In this document: piece after piece, positions 8,626-17,244 of the stretch
How the letters are laid out: each line of letters opens with the position of its first letter
How positions within the stretch are numbered: the stretch's first letter is position 1
Source of the DNA: CAVXEH01 sp963805305
Lineage (GTDB): Bacteria > Chloroflexota > Limnocylindria > QHBO01
Reading direction: 5' to 3'
Length of the DNA: 64,000 bases
Assembly (NCBI GenBank): GCA_963805305.1
Contig: CAWDTM010000002.1
Location: 372,001-436,000 of the forward strand
Program-made: the position numbers and the translations under genes
Notes under the pieces: model-generated
Database searches by the model: none
What the model was told of the DNA's origin: nothing
The model's input: the letters and a program-made list of their open reading frames with translations, nothing else

Positions 8626-9582
8626 GTGAAGAACGTCCAGGAGCCGGCAGAGCGCGTCGTCGCGAACGTCGAGCGGGTCATCGTCGGCAAGCACCTCGAG
8701 GTCAGGATGGCGCTGGTCGCCCTGCTCTGCGAGGGTCACATCCTCATCGAGGACGTCCCGGGGGTCGGCAAGACCATGCTGGCCAAGGCCATCAGCCGCA
8801 GCGTGGGGTGCACCTTCCGGCGCATCCAGTTCACCCCGGACCTGCTGCCGTCCGACGTCACGGGGCTCTCCATCTTCAATCAGAAGACCCAGGAGTTCGA
8901 GTTCCGGCCGGGCCCGATCATGGCCCAGGTCGTGCTCGCCGACGAGATCAACCGCGCGACGCCGAAGACCCAGAGCGCTCTCCTCGAGTGCATGGAGGAG
9001 CGGCAGTCGACGATCGACGGGGTCTCGTACCCGATGCCGTCGCCGTTCCTGGTGATGGCCACCCAGAACCCCATCGAGTACGAGGGCACGTTCGCCCTCC
9101 CCGAGGCGCAGCTCGACCGGTTCATGCTCCGCCTCCGCATCGGCTACCCCAAGGCGATGGAGGAGATCGTCATCCTGGACGAGCAGAAGCGCACCCATCC
9201 CATCGAGGCGGTGCAGCAGGTGCTCGACGTCGATGAGCTGCGCCAGATGCAGGGCGGCATCAAGGAGGTCTACGTCGACCAGGCGGTGGCCGAGTACATC
9301 GTCCGGCTGGTGACGGCGACGCGCGAGCACCCGGATGTCTACCTTGGCGCCTCGCCCCGCGGATCCATCAACCTGTACCGCGCCGCACAGGCGTTTGCCG
9401 CCATGGAGGGCCGCGACTACGTCATCCCCGATGACGTGAAGTCCCTGGCCGTGGCCGTGCTGGCTCACCGTCTCATCGTGAAGAGCCAGGCGTCGCTCCG
9501 CGAGGTCGATCCGGATCGCATCGTTCGCGAGATCCTGGCCTCGGTTCCGGTCGCCGCGCCCGTCAGCGCCCCGGCCACCTAG
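8626..9582 (+). CDS. MoxR family AAA+ ATPase
   Basis: 318 residues. I start at GTG 8626 (VKNVQEPAERV) with GCGAGGGA just upstream at 8615-8622; an in-frame TTG at 8557 lies in the promoter-like stretch. The Walker A is GVGKT near residue 45, the Walker B LADEINR near 105, and sensor/arginine-finger regions follow the MoxR pattern (ATQNPIEYEGT). MoxR ATPases act as chaperones, often maturing proteins with metal-binding VWA or DUF58 domains. Here DUF58 and transglutaminase genes follow directly, the standard three-gene module. Confidence 0.9.
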   Translation: MKNVQEPAERVVANVERVIVGKHLEVRMALVALLCEGHILIEDVPGVGKTMLAKAISRSVGCTFRRIQFTPDLLPSDVTGLSIFNQKTQEFEFRPGPIMAQVVLADEINRATPKTQSALLECMEERQSTIDGVSYPMPSPFLVMATQNPIEYEGTFALPEAQLDRFMLRLRIGYPKAMEEIVILDEQKRTHPIEAVQQVLDVDELRQMQGGIKEVYVDQAVAEYIVRLVTATREHPDVYLGASPRGSINLYRAAQAFAAMEGRDYVIPDDVKSLAVAVLAHRLIVKSQASLREVDPDRIVREILASVPVAAPVSAPAT

Positions 9583-9605
9583 GCGTCGACCGAAGGAGTC
9601 CGGCC

Positions 9606-10865
9606 ATGGGCGGTCTGGCGCGGCAGCTCCGATTCGTCTTCGTGGGGACGGTGCTGGTCGTCGCGGCCTTCAGCACCGGGCTTCCGTTCCTGTTCTTCCT
9701 CATGTACCTGTGCGCCGCACTCGTGGCCGGCGCCTGGTTCTACGCCCGCAACGGGCTCCGTGGGGTGCGGGCCGGCTACCACGTGCTCAATCCCCGGGCC
9801 CACGTCGGCGAGGTGCTCCAGGCCGTCTACCGCGTCGACAACGGCACGCGCTGGACGAAACCCTGGCTCGAGGTATGGAACGACGCGACCCTGCCGGCCA
9901 CCGTCCCCGGTCGTGCCATCGGCGTCCGCGCCGGCGCGTCCCGGCAGTGGCTTGCCAAGGTGACCCTCATGCGCCGCGGGTCGTATCGGCTCGGCGCGCT
10001 GCGCGTGCGCACCGGCGATCCGTTCGGGCTGTTCAGCTCGGAGATGGTCGTGGGACAGCCGACCGGCGTGGTCGTCTTCCCCAAGGTCTTCGAGCTGCCG
10101 CACTGGCGTCTGCCGCCTTCGCCGGTCGACGGCAGCTCGCCGTCGCGGCGGCGATACGAGGCTGCGACCCCGCTCGCGAGCACGATCCGGCCGTATGTTC
10201 ACGGGGACGCGATCAACCGGGTGCACTGGCTCTCGAGCGCGCGCCATGGCGAGCTCCAGGTCAAGGAGTTCGACCTGGAGCAGGCGGCCGACCTATGGCT
10301 GATCCTCGACCTTGAGCGCGCCGCGAGCGCCGGAAGCGGGGAGACCGCCTCCGTGGAGACGGCGGTGAGCGCAGCCGCGTCGATCGCGCTGCGCACCCTT
10401 GCGGACAACCGCGCGGTGGGCATCACGGCCTCCGCTCGGCGCGTGCAGCAGCTCACCCCGGATCGCGGTCCGCGCGTGGAGCAGAAGATCCTCCATCTGC
10501 TCGCGAACGTCCAGGCCGACGGCGGCCAGCCCCTCGCCGAGATCGTGGTCGCCACGCTGCCGCAGCTTCGGCGGGGCATGACCCTCTGCATCGTGACGGG
10601 CTCGACGGAACGGGACTGGGTGCGAGCCCTGGCGGGGCTGCGTCGCCGAGGCGTGGGCGTGGTCGTGGTCCTGCTCGATCGCTTCTCGTTCCTGCCGGAG
10701 CCGGCAGAGCACGATGAGGCCGCCCTCGCCGAGCGCACTCAACAGGGGGCCGAGGTGGCGGCGTGCCGGCACGTGCTCGCCGAGTACGACATCGAGACGC
10801 ATGTGCTCCACGCCGGTGACGACCTGAGCCAGCACCTTGGCGGGAGGGTCCGCGGCCGTGCCTGA
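9606..10865 (+). CDS. DUF58 domain protein
   Basis: 419 residues from ATG 9606, with AAGGAGTC at 9591 as a good ribosome binding site. Two N-terminal membrane helices (about 10-50) precede a soluble part containing the DUF58 signature YVHGDAINRVHW and a VWA-like fold (LWLILDLERA). DUF58 proteins are putative partners of MoxR ATPases; the molecular function is not established. It sits between the MoxR gene (23-base gap) and the transglutaminase gene, which it overlaps by eight bases. Confidence 0.88.
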   Translation: MGGLARQLRFVFVGTVLVVAAFSTGLPFLFFLMYLCAALVAGAWFYARNGLRGVRAGYHVLNPRAHVGEVLQAVYRVDNGTRWTKPWLEVWNDATLPATVPGRAIGVRAGASRQWLAKVTLMRRGSYRLGALRVRTGDPFGLFSSEMVVGQPTGVVVFPKVFELPHWRLPPSPVDGSSPSRRRYEAATPLASTIRPYVHGDAINRVHWLSSARHGELQVKEFDLEQAADLWLILDLERAASAGSGETASVETAVSAAASIALRTLADNRAVGITASARRVQQLTPDRGPRVEQKILHLLANVQADGGQPLAEIVVATLPQLRRGMTLCIVTGSTERDWVRALAGLRRRGVGVVVVLLDRFSFLPEPAEHDEAALAERTQQGAEVAACRHVLAEYDIETHVLHAGDDLSQHLGGRVRGRA

Positions 10866-13164
10866 GTGGCTTCGTCGCTACCTCCGACCCCGGGAAGGGT
10901 GGCTCTCCTTCTTCCTCCTCTTCGTCATGCTCCTGAGCCTGGGCTGGGCCGTCCAGCGCGCCGGCTGGCTCGACCAATCCGACTTCCTGGTGCCGGTCGC
11001 CATCTGGGCGGCGCTCCTCGGGGCGCTGCTCGGCCTGACCCCCCTCACCGTGGTCGCGACCCTCCCGATTTCCGCGGTCATTGGCACCGGAGTCGTGCTG
11101 TGGGCCGTGGGAGGGGAGTACTACCCGGCCCTGTCGCAGGTCGGGCGCCTGCTGGCCCTCCGCACGGACGCCGTCGACTTCACGCGCACGGTGGCGACCT
11201 ACGGCTATCCGACCGAGCTGACGCCGTACGCCATCGGCCTGGGCCTGGTGATGTGGATCACCGCCTTCATCGCCGCCTACACGATCTATCGGCACCATCG
11301 GGTTCTCGACGCGATCGTGCTGGTCGGGGCTGCGCTGATCGCGAACATGAGCGCCACCTTCATCGACCTGATCGGCTACCTGGTTCTGTTCGTCCTCGCC
11401 GCCCTCCTCCTCTGGCTGCGCGGAGCGCTCGCCACCCGGGAGGAGGGGTGGCGCATCCGCCGGGTCAACGAGAACGTCGAGGTGCCCGCTTCGATCATGC
11501 GGACCGGTGTGGCGTTCATCGCCGTCACCATCGCCGTCTCGTGGGTGCTGACGAGCGTCGCGGTGGCCAACCCATTGACCGATGCCTGGCAGAACCTGGA
11601 CGTGGTCTGGACGAGCGTCCGCGACAAGCTCGACGGCGTCTTCGGCGGCCTCTCCAACAAGGACGCGCGCATCAGTGGCAACTCGTTCGGGACGCGCTTC
11701 ACCGTAACTGGCAGCTGGTTCGCGAACGACTCGCCGGTGCTGCTCGTCTCGGAGGACCACGCCTACTACCTGCAGACCGTCAGCTACGACGTGTACACCG
11801 GCCACGGCTGGGCATCGAGCGGCGGGAACAACCGGCCGGTGGGTCGCAACCAGCTCGTCTTTCCCGGTCCCAGCCCGGAGAAGCCCGGCACCACCGATGG
11901 ATTCGCGGCCAAGACGATCACCGTCAAGCTGATCGAGCCCATCGGCCGCAACCTCTTCACGCCCGGCGTGCCGCTGCGCATCACGACCCCGGCGGTCGTC
12001 ACCGAGCCGGACGGCCAGCCCTTCCTGGGTGCGCTCTCGTCGCAGAACGGGGTCGGGCCGGGGGAGGGCTACTCGATCGACGCGGCGATCTCGAACGTCA
12101 CCGAGAAGCAGCTCCAAAGCGCCGGCCAGGACTACCCGGCGAGCGTCCGGGCCATCTACATGGACGACAGCCACGTCACACCCGAGGTCCGTGCCCTCGC
12201 AGAGCAGATCGTGCACGACGCGAACGCCACCACCCCGTACGACATGGCCAAGGCACTCGCGCATTTCCTGACAACCTCGTCCGAGCTGTCGTACGCGACC
12301 AACGTGGGAGCGCCGCCGGCCGACCGGGACCTCGTGGACTTCTTCCTCTTCGACGCGCAGAACGGTCGGCGTGGCTATTGCCAGTACTACGCCAGCGCGA
12401 TGGCGATCATGGCGCGCAGCCTGGGCCTGCCGGCACGCGTGGCGGTGGGCTTCTCGCCCGGCACCCGCATCGCTCCGTCCCAGTACGAGTACCGGGAGTC
12501 GAACGCCCACGTGTGGGCGCAGGTCTTCTTCCCCGGCTACGGATGGCAGACCTTCGAGGCGACGAAGTCCATCGACCCGCAGTTCATCCGTGATTCTGGC
12601 GTCGACCGCCCGCTCCCGTCGGCCATCGGCGGCGTTGACGACGCGACCCAGCGTCTGCTGGAGGGCCAGGACCCCAGCAACGTGTTCACGCAGCCCTCCG
12701 TGCGGCCGATCACCGGCGGGACCGTCGCCGGGGGCAGCGACCAGCCTGCCGCCGCCGCGGACGTGCGCCCCGGCAACCTGCTGGTCATCTTCGGCATCCT
12801 GCTCGCCGTGGCCGGAGCCATCTGGTGGCGGATGCGCCGCTCCGACCGCCGCCTGCGCTTCCTGGCGCCCGGCGAGCGGCAGTGGGCGCTTCTCCTGCAG
12901 GCGGCGAACAGGGCCGGGGTCAGCCAGCGAGCGGCGGAGACGGACTATGAGTACGCGGGCTGGCTCGAGGAGCAGATCCCCGCGCGGCGCCCGGAGATCC
13001 ACACCATTGCCGACGCCAAGGTCTGGGGAAGCTACTCGGGGCGGGGGATGACCGGAGACACCGTCGACCGCATGCAGGCCGCCTGGCGCCGCCTGCGCCT
13101 ACCCTTCATCTGGCTCGCGGTCCGTCGCCGGGTCCGTTCGCTGATCCCGCATCGAGGCGGCTGA
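10858..13164 (+). CDS. membrane transglutaminase-like protein (TgpA type)
   Basis: 768 residues from GTG 10858, overlapping the DUF58 gene; GGGAGGG at 10842 is the likely ribosome binding site. Six N-terminal membrane helices (about 15-225), an external domain, then a transglutaminase core with catalytic Cys in GYCQYYASA (near 507), His in AHVWAQVF (near 550) and an acidic third position in TFEATKS, where the usual Asp is Glu. A further membrane helix (about 640-660) and a DUF4129-like tail follow. Such proteins form the third gene of MoxR-DUF58 modules; substrate unknown. It ends the long operon begun at 4428. Confidence 0.88.
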   Translation: MPEWLRRYLRPREGWLSFFLLFVMLLSLGWAVQRAGWLDQSDFLVPVAIWAALLGALLGLTPLTVVATLPISAVIGTGVVLWAVGGEYYPALSQVGRLLALRTDAVDFTRTVATYGYPTELTPYAIGLGLVMWITAFIAAYTIYRHHRVLDAIVLVGAALIANMSATFIDLIGYLVLFVLAALLLWLRGALATREEGWRIRRVNENVEVPASIMRTGVAFIAVTIAVSWVLTSVAVANPLTDAWQNLDVVWTSVRDKLDGVFGGLSNKDARISGNSFGTRFTVTGSWFANDSPVLLVSEDHAYYLQTVSYDVYTGHGWASSGGNNRPVGRNQLVFPGPSPEKPGTTDGFAAKTITVKLIEPIGRNLFTPGVPLRITTPAVVTEPDGQPFLGALSSQNGVGPGEGYSIDAAISNVTEKQLQSAGQDYPASVRAIYMDDSHVTPEVRALAEQIVHDANATTPYDMAKALAHFLTTSSELSYATNVGAPPADRDLVDFFLFDAQNGRRGYCQYYASAMAIMARSLGLPARVAVGFSPGTRIAPSQYEYRESNAHVWAQVFFPGYGWQTFEATKSIDPQFIRDSGVDRPLPSAIGGVDDATQRLLEGQDPSNVFTQPSVRPITGGTVAGGSDQPAAAADVRPGNLLVIFGILLAVAGAIWWRMRRSDRRLRFLAPGERQWALLLQAANRAGVSQRAAETDYEYAGWLEEQIPARRPEIHTIADAKVWGSYSGRGMTGDTVDRMQAAWRRLRLPFIWLAVRRRVRSLIPHRGG

Positions 13165-13178
13165 GCGGATCTCCCGGA

Positions 13179-13865
13179 TCAGAGCGCCAGCGGTTGGCCG
13201 TCGTCCTCGTCGACGTGCACCGGCGTGCGACCCAGCAGGTGCGCTCCGTCATTCCAGGTCACCAGCCTCCATCGGCCGTTGACCTGGTCCATGAGCGAGA
13301 GCGCGGCGTTGTCGAACTCGAGACGCCAGGCGCGCTCGACCGGGATCTCGAGGAGCGCATGGGCAGCCAGGCGCAGCGTCCCCCCGTGCGCGGTGAGGCA
13401 CAGCGGCCACGCGCTCGCGCGATCGGTCGAGAGAATCGCCTCGTCGAGGGCAGAGCGGATTCGCGCGACCGCGGTGTCGACGGGCTCGCCCCCCGGCGGC
13501 TGGCGGTCCCACGTGGCGCTGCGCCACGCTCCGTAGCGCTCGGCATCCTCGACCGCCAGCTCGGCATGGGTGCGACCCTCCCACTCCCCCTGGCCGACCT
13601 CCATCAGCCGGGGGTCGAGCTCAAGCTCGAGCTCGTCGTCCCCCAGCGCGGCCACGATGGCCTCTGCGGTCTGGCGGGCGCGGGCAAGCGGCGAGCTGAT
13701 GAGGCGAGCCGGCCTGAGCGCTCCGTCTCCGGCAAGCCGGCTTGCGACGAGGCGCGCCTCCGCCTCCCCCTCGGCGGACAGCGGGGGGTCGAGGTGCCCC
13801 TGGAAGCGGCCCTCGCGGTTCCACGCCGTGACGCCGTGGCGCAGGAACAGCAGGCGACGGCTCAC
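13179..13865 (-). CDS. histidine phosphatase family protein
   Basis: 228 residues. The catalytic LRHGVTAWN motif at residues 8-16, REGRFQGHLDPPLSAEG and the second histidine in LTAHGGTLRL identify the phosphoglycerate mutase-like (2H) phosphatase superfamily. Its ATG overlaps the stop of the upstream aminotransferase gene (ATGA at 13862-13865), so the two are translationally coupled. Members include broad phosphatases, alpha-ribazole phosphatase and metal-independent phosphoserine phosphatase; the coupling with a class V aminotransferase makes a serine-pathway role possible but unproven. Confidence 0.85.
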   Translation of the reverse strand: MSRRLLFLRHGVTAWNREGRFQGHLDPPLSAEGEAEARLVASRLAGDGALRPARLISSPLARARQTAEAIVAALGDDELELELDPRLMEVGQGEWEGRTHAELAVEDAERYGAWRSATWDRQPPGGEPVDTAVARIRSALDEAILSTDRASAWPLCLTAHGGTLRLAAHALLEIPVERAWRLEFDNAALSLMDQVNGRWRLVTWNDGAHLLGRTPVHVDEDDGQPLAL

Positions 13866-15016
13866 GGCGCCGCCGCGGCCGATTCGAAGGCGGCGTGGCC
13901 GGCGGCCCGTACCGCTTCGGCGTCAGCGGGATAGCCGAACTCCGCGAGTGTCATGGCGAGCACGCCCAGCGCGTCGCCGATGGGTGGCCAGTCGATGTCG
14001 CCCATGTGGCCGAAGCGAAGGATTCGCCCCGCCCACTTGCCCTGGCCGCCGGCGATGACGAGGCCCCTGGCGCGCATCGCGACGTTGAACGGCGCCCATT
14101 CGAGGCCGTCGGGAAGCCACGCCGCGGTAACCGTGTGGGAGCGGAAGCCGGGTGGTGCCACGAGGCGGAGTCCGGCGCGCTCGAGCCCGGCGTTCGCCCC
14201 GGCGGTGATGGCTGCGTGCCGTGCCCAGGTCCGCTCGCGTCCTTCCTGCAGCAGCCGGCGGACCCCGACGCGCAGGCCGAAGAGGACGCTGACCGCCGGG
14301 GTCCATGGCGTCTGCCCCTTCTCGGCCCATCTCCGCGCCTGGTCGAAATCCCAGTAGAAGCGGGGCATGCGCGCCTCCGCCCCCGCGGCGCGCGCACGGG
14401 CGCCGACCGCGGCGATGGCGATCCCGGGCGAAGCCATCCACGCCTTCTGGCTTGCGCTCACCACGAGATCGATGCGCCAGTCGTCCATCTCGAACGGCAG
14501 CGCACCAAGGCCGCTGATGCCGTCGACCAGGACCAGGGGGTCGCCCGGGGCGCCGTGGACCACCGTCGCAAGGTCCCGCAAGGGGTTCGTGACTCCGGTC
14601 GATGTCTCGTTGTGGGTCAGCAGCACCGCCCGGTAGGGTGGACGCTCGGCGAGGCGGGCGGCGACGGCTGCCGGGTCGGCCGCCTCGCCCCACGGCACCT
14701 CGAGCCGTTCGACGGATGCCCCGAACGCCTCGGCAATGGCCGCGAACCGCTCGCCGAATCCGCCGATGACGACGGCAAGGACTCGATCACCCGGTGAGAG
14801 GGTGTTGACCACGCTGGCCTCGAGCGCGCCCGAGCCCGAGCCGGTGAGCAGGAAGACCTCGTCCCGGGTGCCGATCAGGGTCGCGATTCCCGCAACGATC
14901 TCGCGCAGCATCGTGCCGAACTCCGCACCGCGATGATCGATCATCGGCGCCGACTGGGCGGCCCGGACGACCTCGGACAACGGCGTGGGACCCGGGATCC
15001 GCAGGTTCTCTTCCAT
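13862..15016 (-). CDS. class V aminotransferase (alanine/serine-glyoxylate aminotransferase family)
   Basis: 384 residues. I prefer ATG 15016 (MEENLRIPGPTPL) over ATG 15028 because a TATGAT -10 hexamer overlaps the longer start and ends 7 bases before 15016. PLP-binding lysine lies in SASQKAW; LLTGSGSGALE at about residue 60 is the phosphate-binding loop. The family transfers amino groups between alanine, serine or phosphoserine-like donors and glyoxylate or pyruvate in the cytoplasm. It is followed, ATGA-coupled, by a histidine phosphatase. Exact donor and acceptor cannot be read from sequence. Confidence 0.85.
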   Translation of the reverse strand: MEENLRIPGPTPLSEVVRAAQSAPMIDHRGAEFGTMLREIVAGIATLIGTRDEVFLLTGSGSGALEASVVNTLSPGDRVLAVVIGGFGERFAAIAEAFGASVERLEVPWGEAADPAAVAARLAERPPYRAVLLTHNETSTGVTNPLRDLATVVHGAPGDPLVLVDGISGLGALPFEMDDWRIDLVVSASQKAWMASPGIAIAAVGARARAAGAEARMPRFYWDFDQARRWAEKGQTPWTPAVSVLFGLRVGVRRLLQEGRERTWARHAAITAGANAGLERAGLRLVAPPGFRSHTVTAAWLPDGLEWAPFNVAMRARGLVIAGGQGKWAGRILRFGHMGDIDWPPIGDALGVLAMTLAEFGYPADAEAVRAAGHAAFESAAAAP

Positions 15017-15023
15017 GCGCCGC

Positions 15024-15029
15024 ATCATA
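15024..15029 (-). promoter_or_regulatory. -10 element (TATGAT) before the aminotransferase
   Basis: TATGAT on the minus strand ends 7 bases before ATG 15016, predicting a leaderless transcript and deciding between two possible start codons. Confidence 0.5.
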
Positions 15030-15086
15030 CGAGGCGCGGGGGCGCCAGTCCGATCAGTCGCGCACCCTCACGGAGGTTGCGCTGCC

Positions 15087-15263
15087 TCAGGCGAAGCGGC
15101 GGTCGGCGACGGCGATGCGGACGAGCCCATAGAGGTGTGCCGACTGCTGGAGTCGCGCCTCGATGCGGCGCTCGTGCCGCCGTCGCCCCACGAGGTGAGC
15201 GTACAGGGCGGTCGCGTCGACGAGGCCCACCAGCACGAGGGCAAGCTGGATCGGGTCGGCCAT
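15087..15263 (-). CDS. small single-helix membrane protein (58 aa)
   Basis: A 58-residue protein beginning MADPIQLALVLVGLVDA. One N-terminal hydrophobic helix (about 5-25) is followed by a basic, arginine-rich cytoplasmic tail. It is not recognised. Support for being real: a GATACT -10-like hexamer (15275-15270) ends exactly six bases before the ATG, the same spacing seen before other first genes here, and the sequence looks protein-like. It lies between the aminotransferase and rarA, divergent from rarA. Confidence 0.5.
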   Translation of the reverse strand: MADPIQLALVLVGLVDATALYAHLVGRRRHERRIEARLQQSAHLYGLVRIAVADRRFA

Positions 15264-15383
15264 GGCGGGAGTATCTGCCCCGGTGGACCGCCCGGCGTAT
15301 GACCCATTGGTACGTGGTACCCGACCGCTCGGCGCAGCCCTCTCGCGGGGCCGGTGGCGGGCCGCCGGCCCATACGGCCGACG

Positions 15384-15389
15384 TAGACT
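15384..15389 (+). promoter_or_regulatory. -10 element (TAGACT) before rarA
   Basis: TAGACT ends 9 bases before ATG 15399. No Shine-Dalgarno sequence lies between, so the rarA mRNA is probably leaderless or nearly so. Confidence 0.5.
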
Positions 15390-15398
15390 CTGCGCCAT

Positions 15399-16733
15399 AT
15401 GCCGCGCCGTTCCGAGGTCTCCACCCCGCCGCTCTTCCCGGAGCCCGTTCCGCCGGATGCGCCGCTCGCTGCCCGCATGCGCCCGCGAACGCTCGATGAA
15501 TTCGTTGGTCAGCCCCACCTCGTGGGGGCCGATGGCGCCCTCACCCGGGTGGTGCGTCCGGGATACCTCCCGTCGATGGTCCTCTGGGGTCCTCCGGGAA
15601 GCGGCAAGACGACGCTCGCCCGCCTCCTCGCCGAGCGCTCCGAGGGGACCTGGCGGCAGATCTCCGCGGTGACAAGCGGGGTCGCCGACATTCGGAAGCT
15701 CGTCGCCGAGGCGCGAGCCCTGCGGGAGGCGGGCGGGCGGACCGTCGTGTTCATCGACGAGCTGCATCGGTTCAACAAGGCGCAGCAGGATGCGCTCCTG
15801 CCGCACGTCGAGGACGGGACCATCAGCCTGGTCGGGGCCACGACCGAGAACCCGTACTACGAGATCAATTCGCCCCTGCTCTCGCGCCTGCGCGTCTATC
15901 GCCTGGAGCCGCTCTCGGCGGAGGACCTGGGCGCGATCGTCGATCGTGCTCTTGCCGACGAGCAGGGGCTGGCGAACCGGGTCCGGCTCGCTGACGACGC
16001 GCGGGCCACGCTGCTCGACCTCTCGGGCGGAGATGCGAGGCAGGTGCTGAACATCCTCGAGGCGGCGGCGTCCGTCACCGGCGACGGGGAGAGCATCGAC
16101 ACCGAGCGGATCGGCGAGGCGGCCCAGCAGCGCCTGCTCGCCTATGACCGGGTGGGCGACCAGCATTTCGAGGCCGCGTCCGCGTTCATCAAGAGCATGC
16201 GGGGGAACGACCCCGACGCGGCCCTCTACTGGTGCGCGAGCATGGTCGCGGCCGGCGAGGACCCGACCTTCATCGCGCGGCGCATCGTGATCGCCGCGTC
16301 CGAGGACGTGGGTAACGCCGATCCCCGGGCCCTGCAGGTCGCGGTGGCGGCCATGCAGGCGGTGGAGATGATCGGCCTGCCGGAAGCGCAGTACGCCCTC
16401 GCCCAGGCGGCTGCCTATGTCGCCGTGGCACCGAAGTCGAACCGTGCAGGTGGCGCGTACTTCGCGGCGTTGGCCGACGTGGAGGAGCGCGGCCGGCTGC
16501 CGGTGCCGCTCCATCTCCGACCCTCGTCGCATCGGCGCCTGACCCGGGAGCACGGGTACGGCAAGGGGTACCTGTACCCGCATGACTTCGACGGGGCCGA
16601 TGTCGACCAGCAGTACCTGCCGGACGAGCTTGCCGGACGGGTCTACTACGAGCCATCCGACCAGGGGCTCGAGAAGCAGATCGGGGAGCGGCTCGCCCGA
16701 CTGCGCACTGCGAGGCGCGCGGCGAAGGGCTGA
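15399..16733 (+). CDS. rarA: replication-associated recombination protein RarA (MgsA)
   Basis: 444 residues. AAA+ ATPase with Walker A GPPGSGKTT near residue 64, Walker B FIDELHRFNK near 117 and sensor 1 GATTENPYYE. The C-terminal part (MRGNDPDAALYW, RRIVIAASEDVGNADP) is the RarA-specific tetramerisation/DUF2075-like region. RarA acts at stalled replication forks and interacts with SSB. Length and domain order are normal. It is a single gene between divergent and convergent small membrane protein genes. Confidence 0.93.
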   Translation: MPRRSEVSTPPLFPEPVPPDAPLAARMRPRTLDEFVGQPHLVGADGALTRVVRPGYLPSMVLWGPPGSGKTTLARLLAERSEGTWRQISAVTSGVADIRKLVAEARALREAGGRTVVFIDELHRFNKAQQDALLPHVEDGTISLVGATTENPYYEINSPLLSRLRVYRLEPLSAEDLGAIVDRALADEQGLANRVRLADDARATLLDLSGGDARQVLNILEAAASVTGDGESIDTERIGEAAQQRLLAYDRVGDQHFEAASAFIKSMRGNDPDAALYWCASMVAAGEDPTFIARRIVIAASEDVGNADPRALQVAVAAMQAVEMIGLPEAQYALAQAAAYVAVAPKSNRAGGAYFAALADVEERGRLPVPLHLRPSSHRRLTREHGYGKGYLYPHDFDGADVDQQYLPDELAGRVYYEPSDQGLEKQIGERLARLRTARRAAKG

Positions 16734-16751
16734 CGCGCGGGAACGGACGCC

Positions 16752-17135
16752 TCAGGCGGTGTGGCCGATCCCCAGGGCGGTGAAGGCCACGAAGGCGACC
16801 GCCAGCAGGACGGCCATGACCACCACCAGGGTGAAGATGTTTCGCAGGTCGCGACCCACGTAGTGGTATTCCTCGATGGCCCGCTCCGTGAGCCGGGACG
16901 GCCCGGCAACCGCGAGCCGCGGGTTGCTCCGCGACCCGCGCTGGGCCGGCGCGCCCGAGGTCGAGGATCGGCTGGTCGCCGCCGTGCCGGAAGACGAGAT
17001 GGACGTGGGACCGGCACCGGCGTCGACGCCATCGGGCGTGGCCGCCGAGGGCGCCGCGGGTCGCGGCTGCGGGCGCGACGCCGCGCGCTGCTGGCGCCGA
17101 CGTGAGCGGCTGGAGGTCTTCCGGGATCGAGCCAT
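16752..17135 (-). CDS. small basic membrane protein, hypothetical
   Basis: 127 residues from ATG 17135 (MARSRKTSSRSRRR), with an AGGAG at 17154-17150 upstream; the longer frame from 17174 is less likely. The first 75 residues are Arg/Ser/Ala/Pro-rich and disordered. The C-terminal third has a conserved-looking segment AIEEYHYVGRDLRNIF followed by one membrane helix (about 98-122). It converges with rarA, 18 bases apart. I do not recognise a named family, but the tail pattern looks like a conserved small membrane protein of unknown function. Confidence 0.6.
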   Translation of the reverse strand: MARSRKTSSRSRRRQQRAASRPQPRPAAPSAATPDGVDAGAGPTSISSSGTAATSRSSTSGAPAQRGSRSNPRLAVAGPSRLTERAIEEYHYVGRDLRNIFTLVVVMAVLLAVAFVAFTALGIGHTA

Positions 17136-17205
17136 GCGCTTCTCTGCTGCTCCTGACCTTGGCTGCGGCAACACTCCATCGGCCGGGGCGGGGCCGTGGG
17201 GGCGG

Positions 17206-17212
17206 TATTATA
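17206..17212. promoter_or_regulatory. shared, near-symmetric -10 element for divergent genes
   Basis: The heptamer reads TATTAT on the plus strand (17206-17211) and TATAAT on the minus strand (17212-17207). It lies between the divergent starts 17135 (minus) and 17245 (plus), so the same A/T core could serve polymerase in both directions. Confidence 0.5.
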
Positions 17213-17244
17213 CCGGCCGTCGTCCGCAGTCCTGATGGCGGTCC

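Noticed and set aside
10453..13002. 849-residue antisense frame opposite the transglutaminase gene
   Set aside because: Mirror of codon structure; the plus-strand protein has a full catalytic motif set and operon context.
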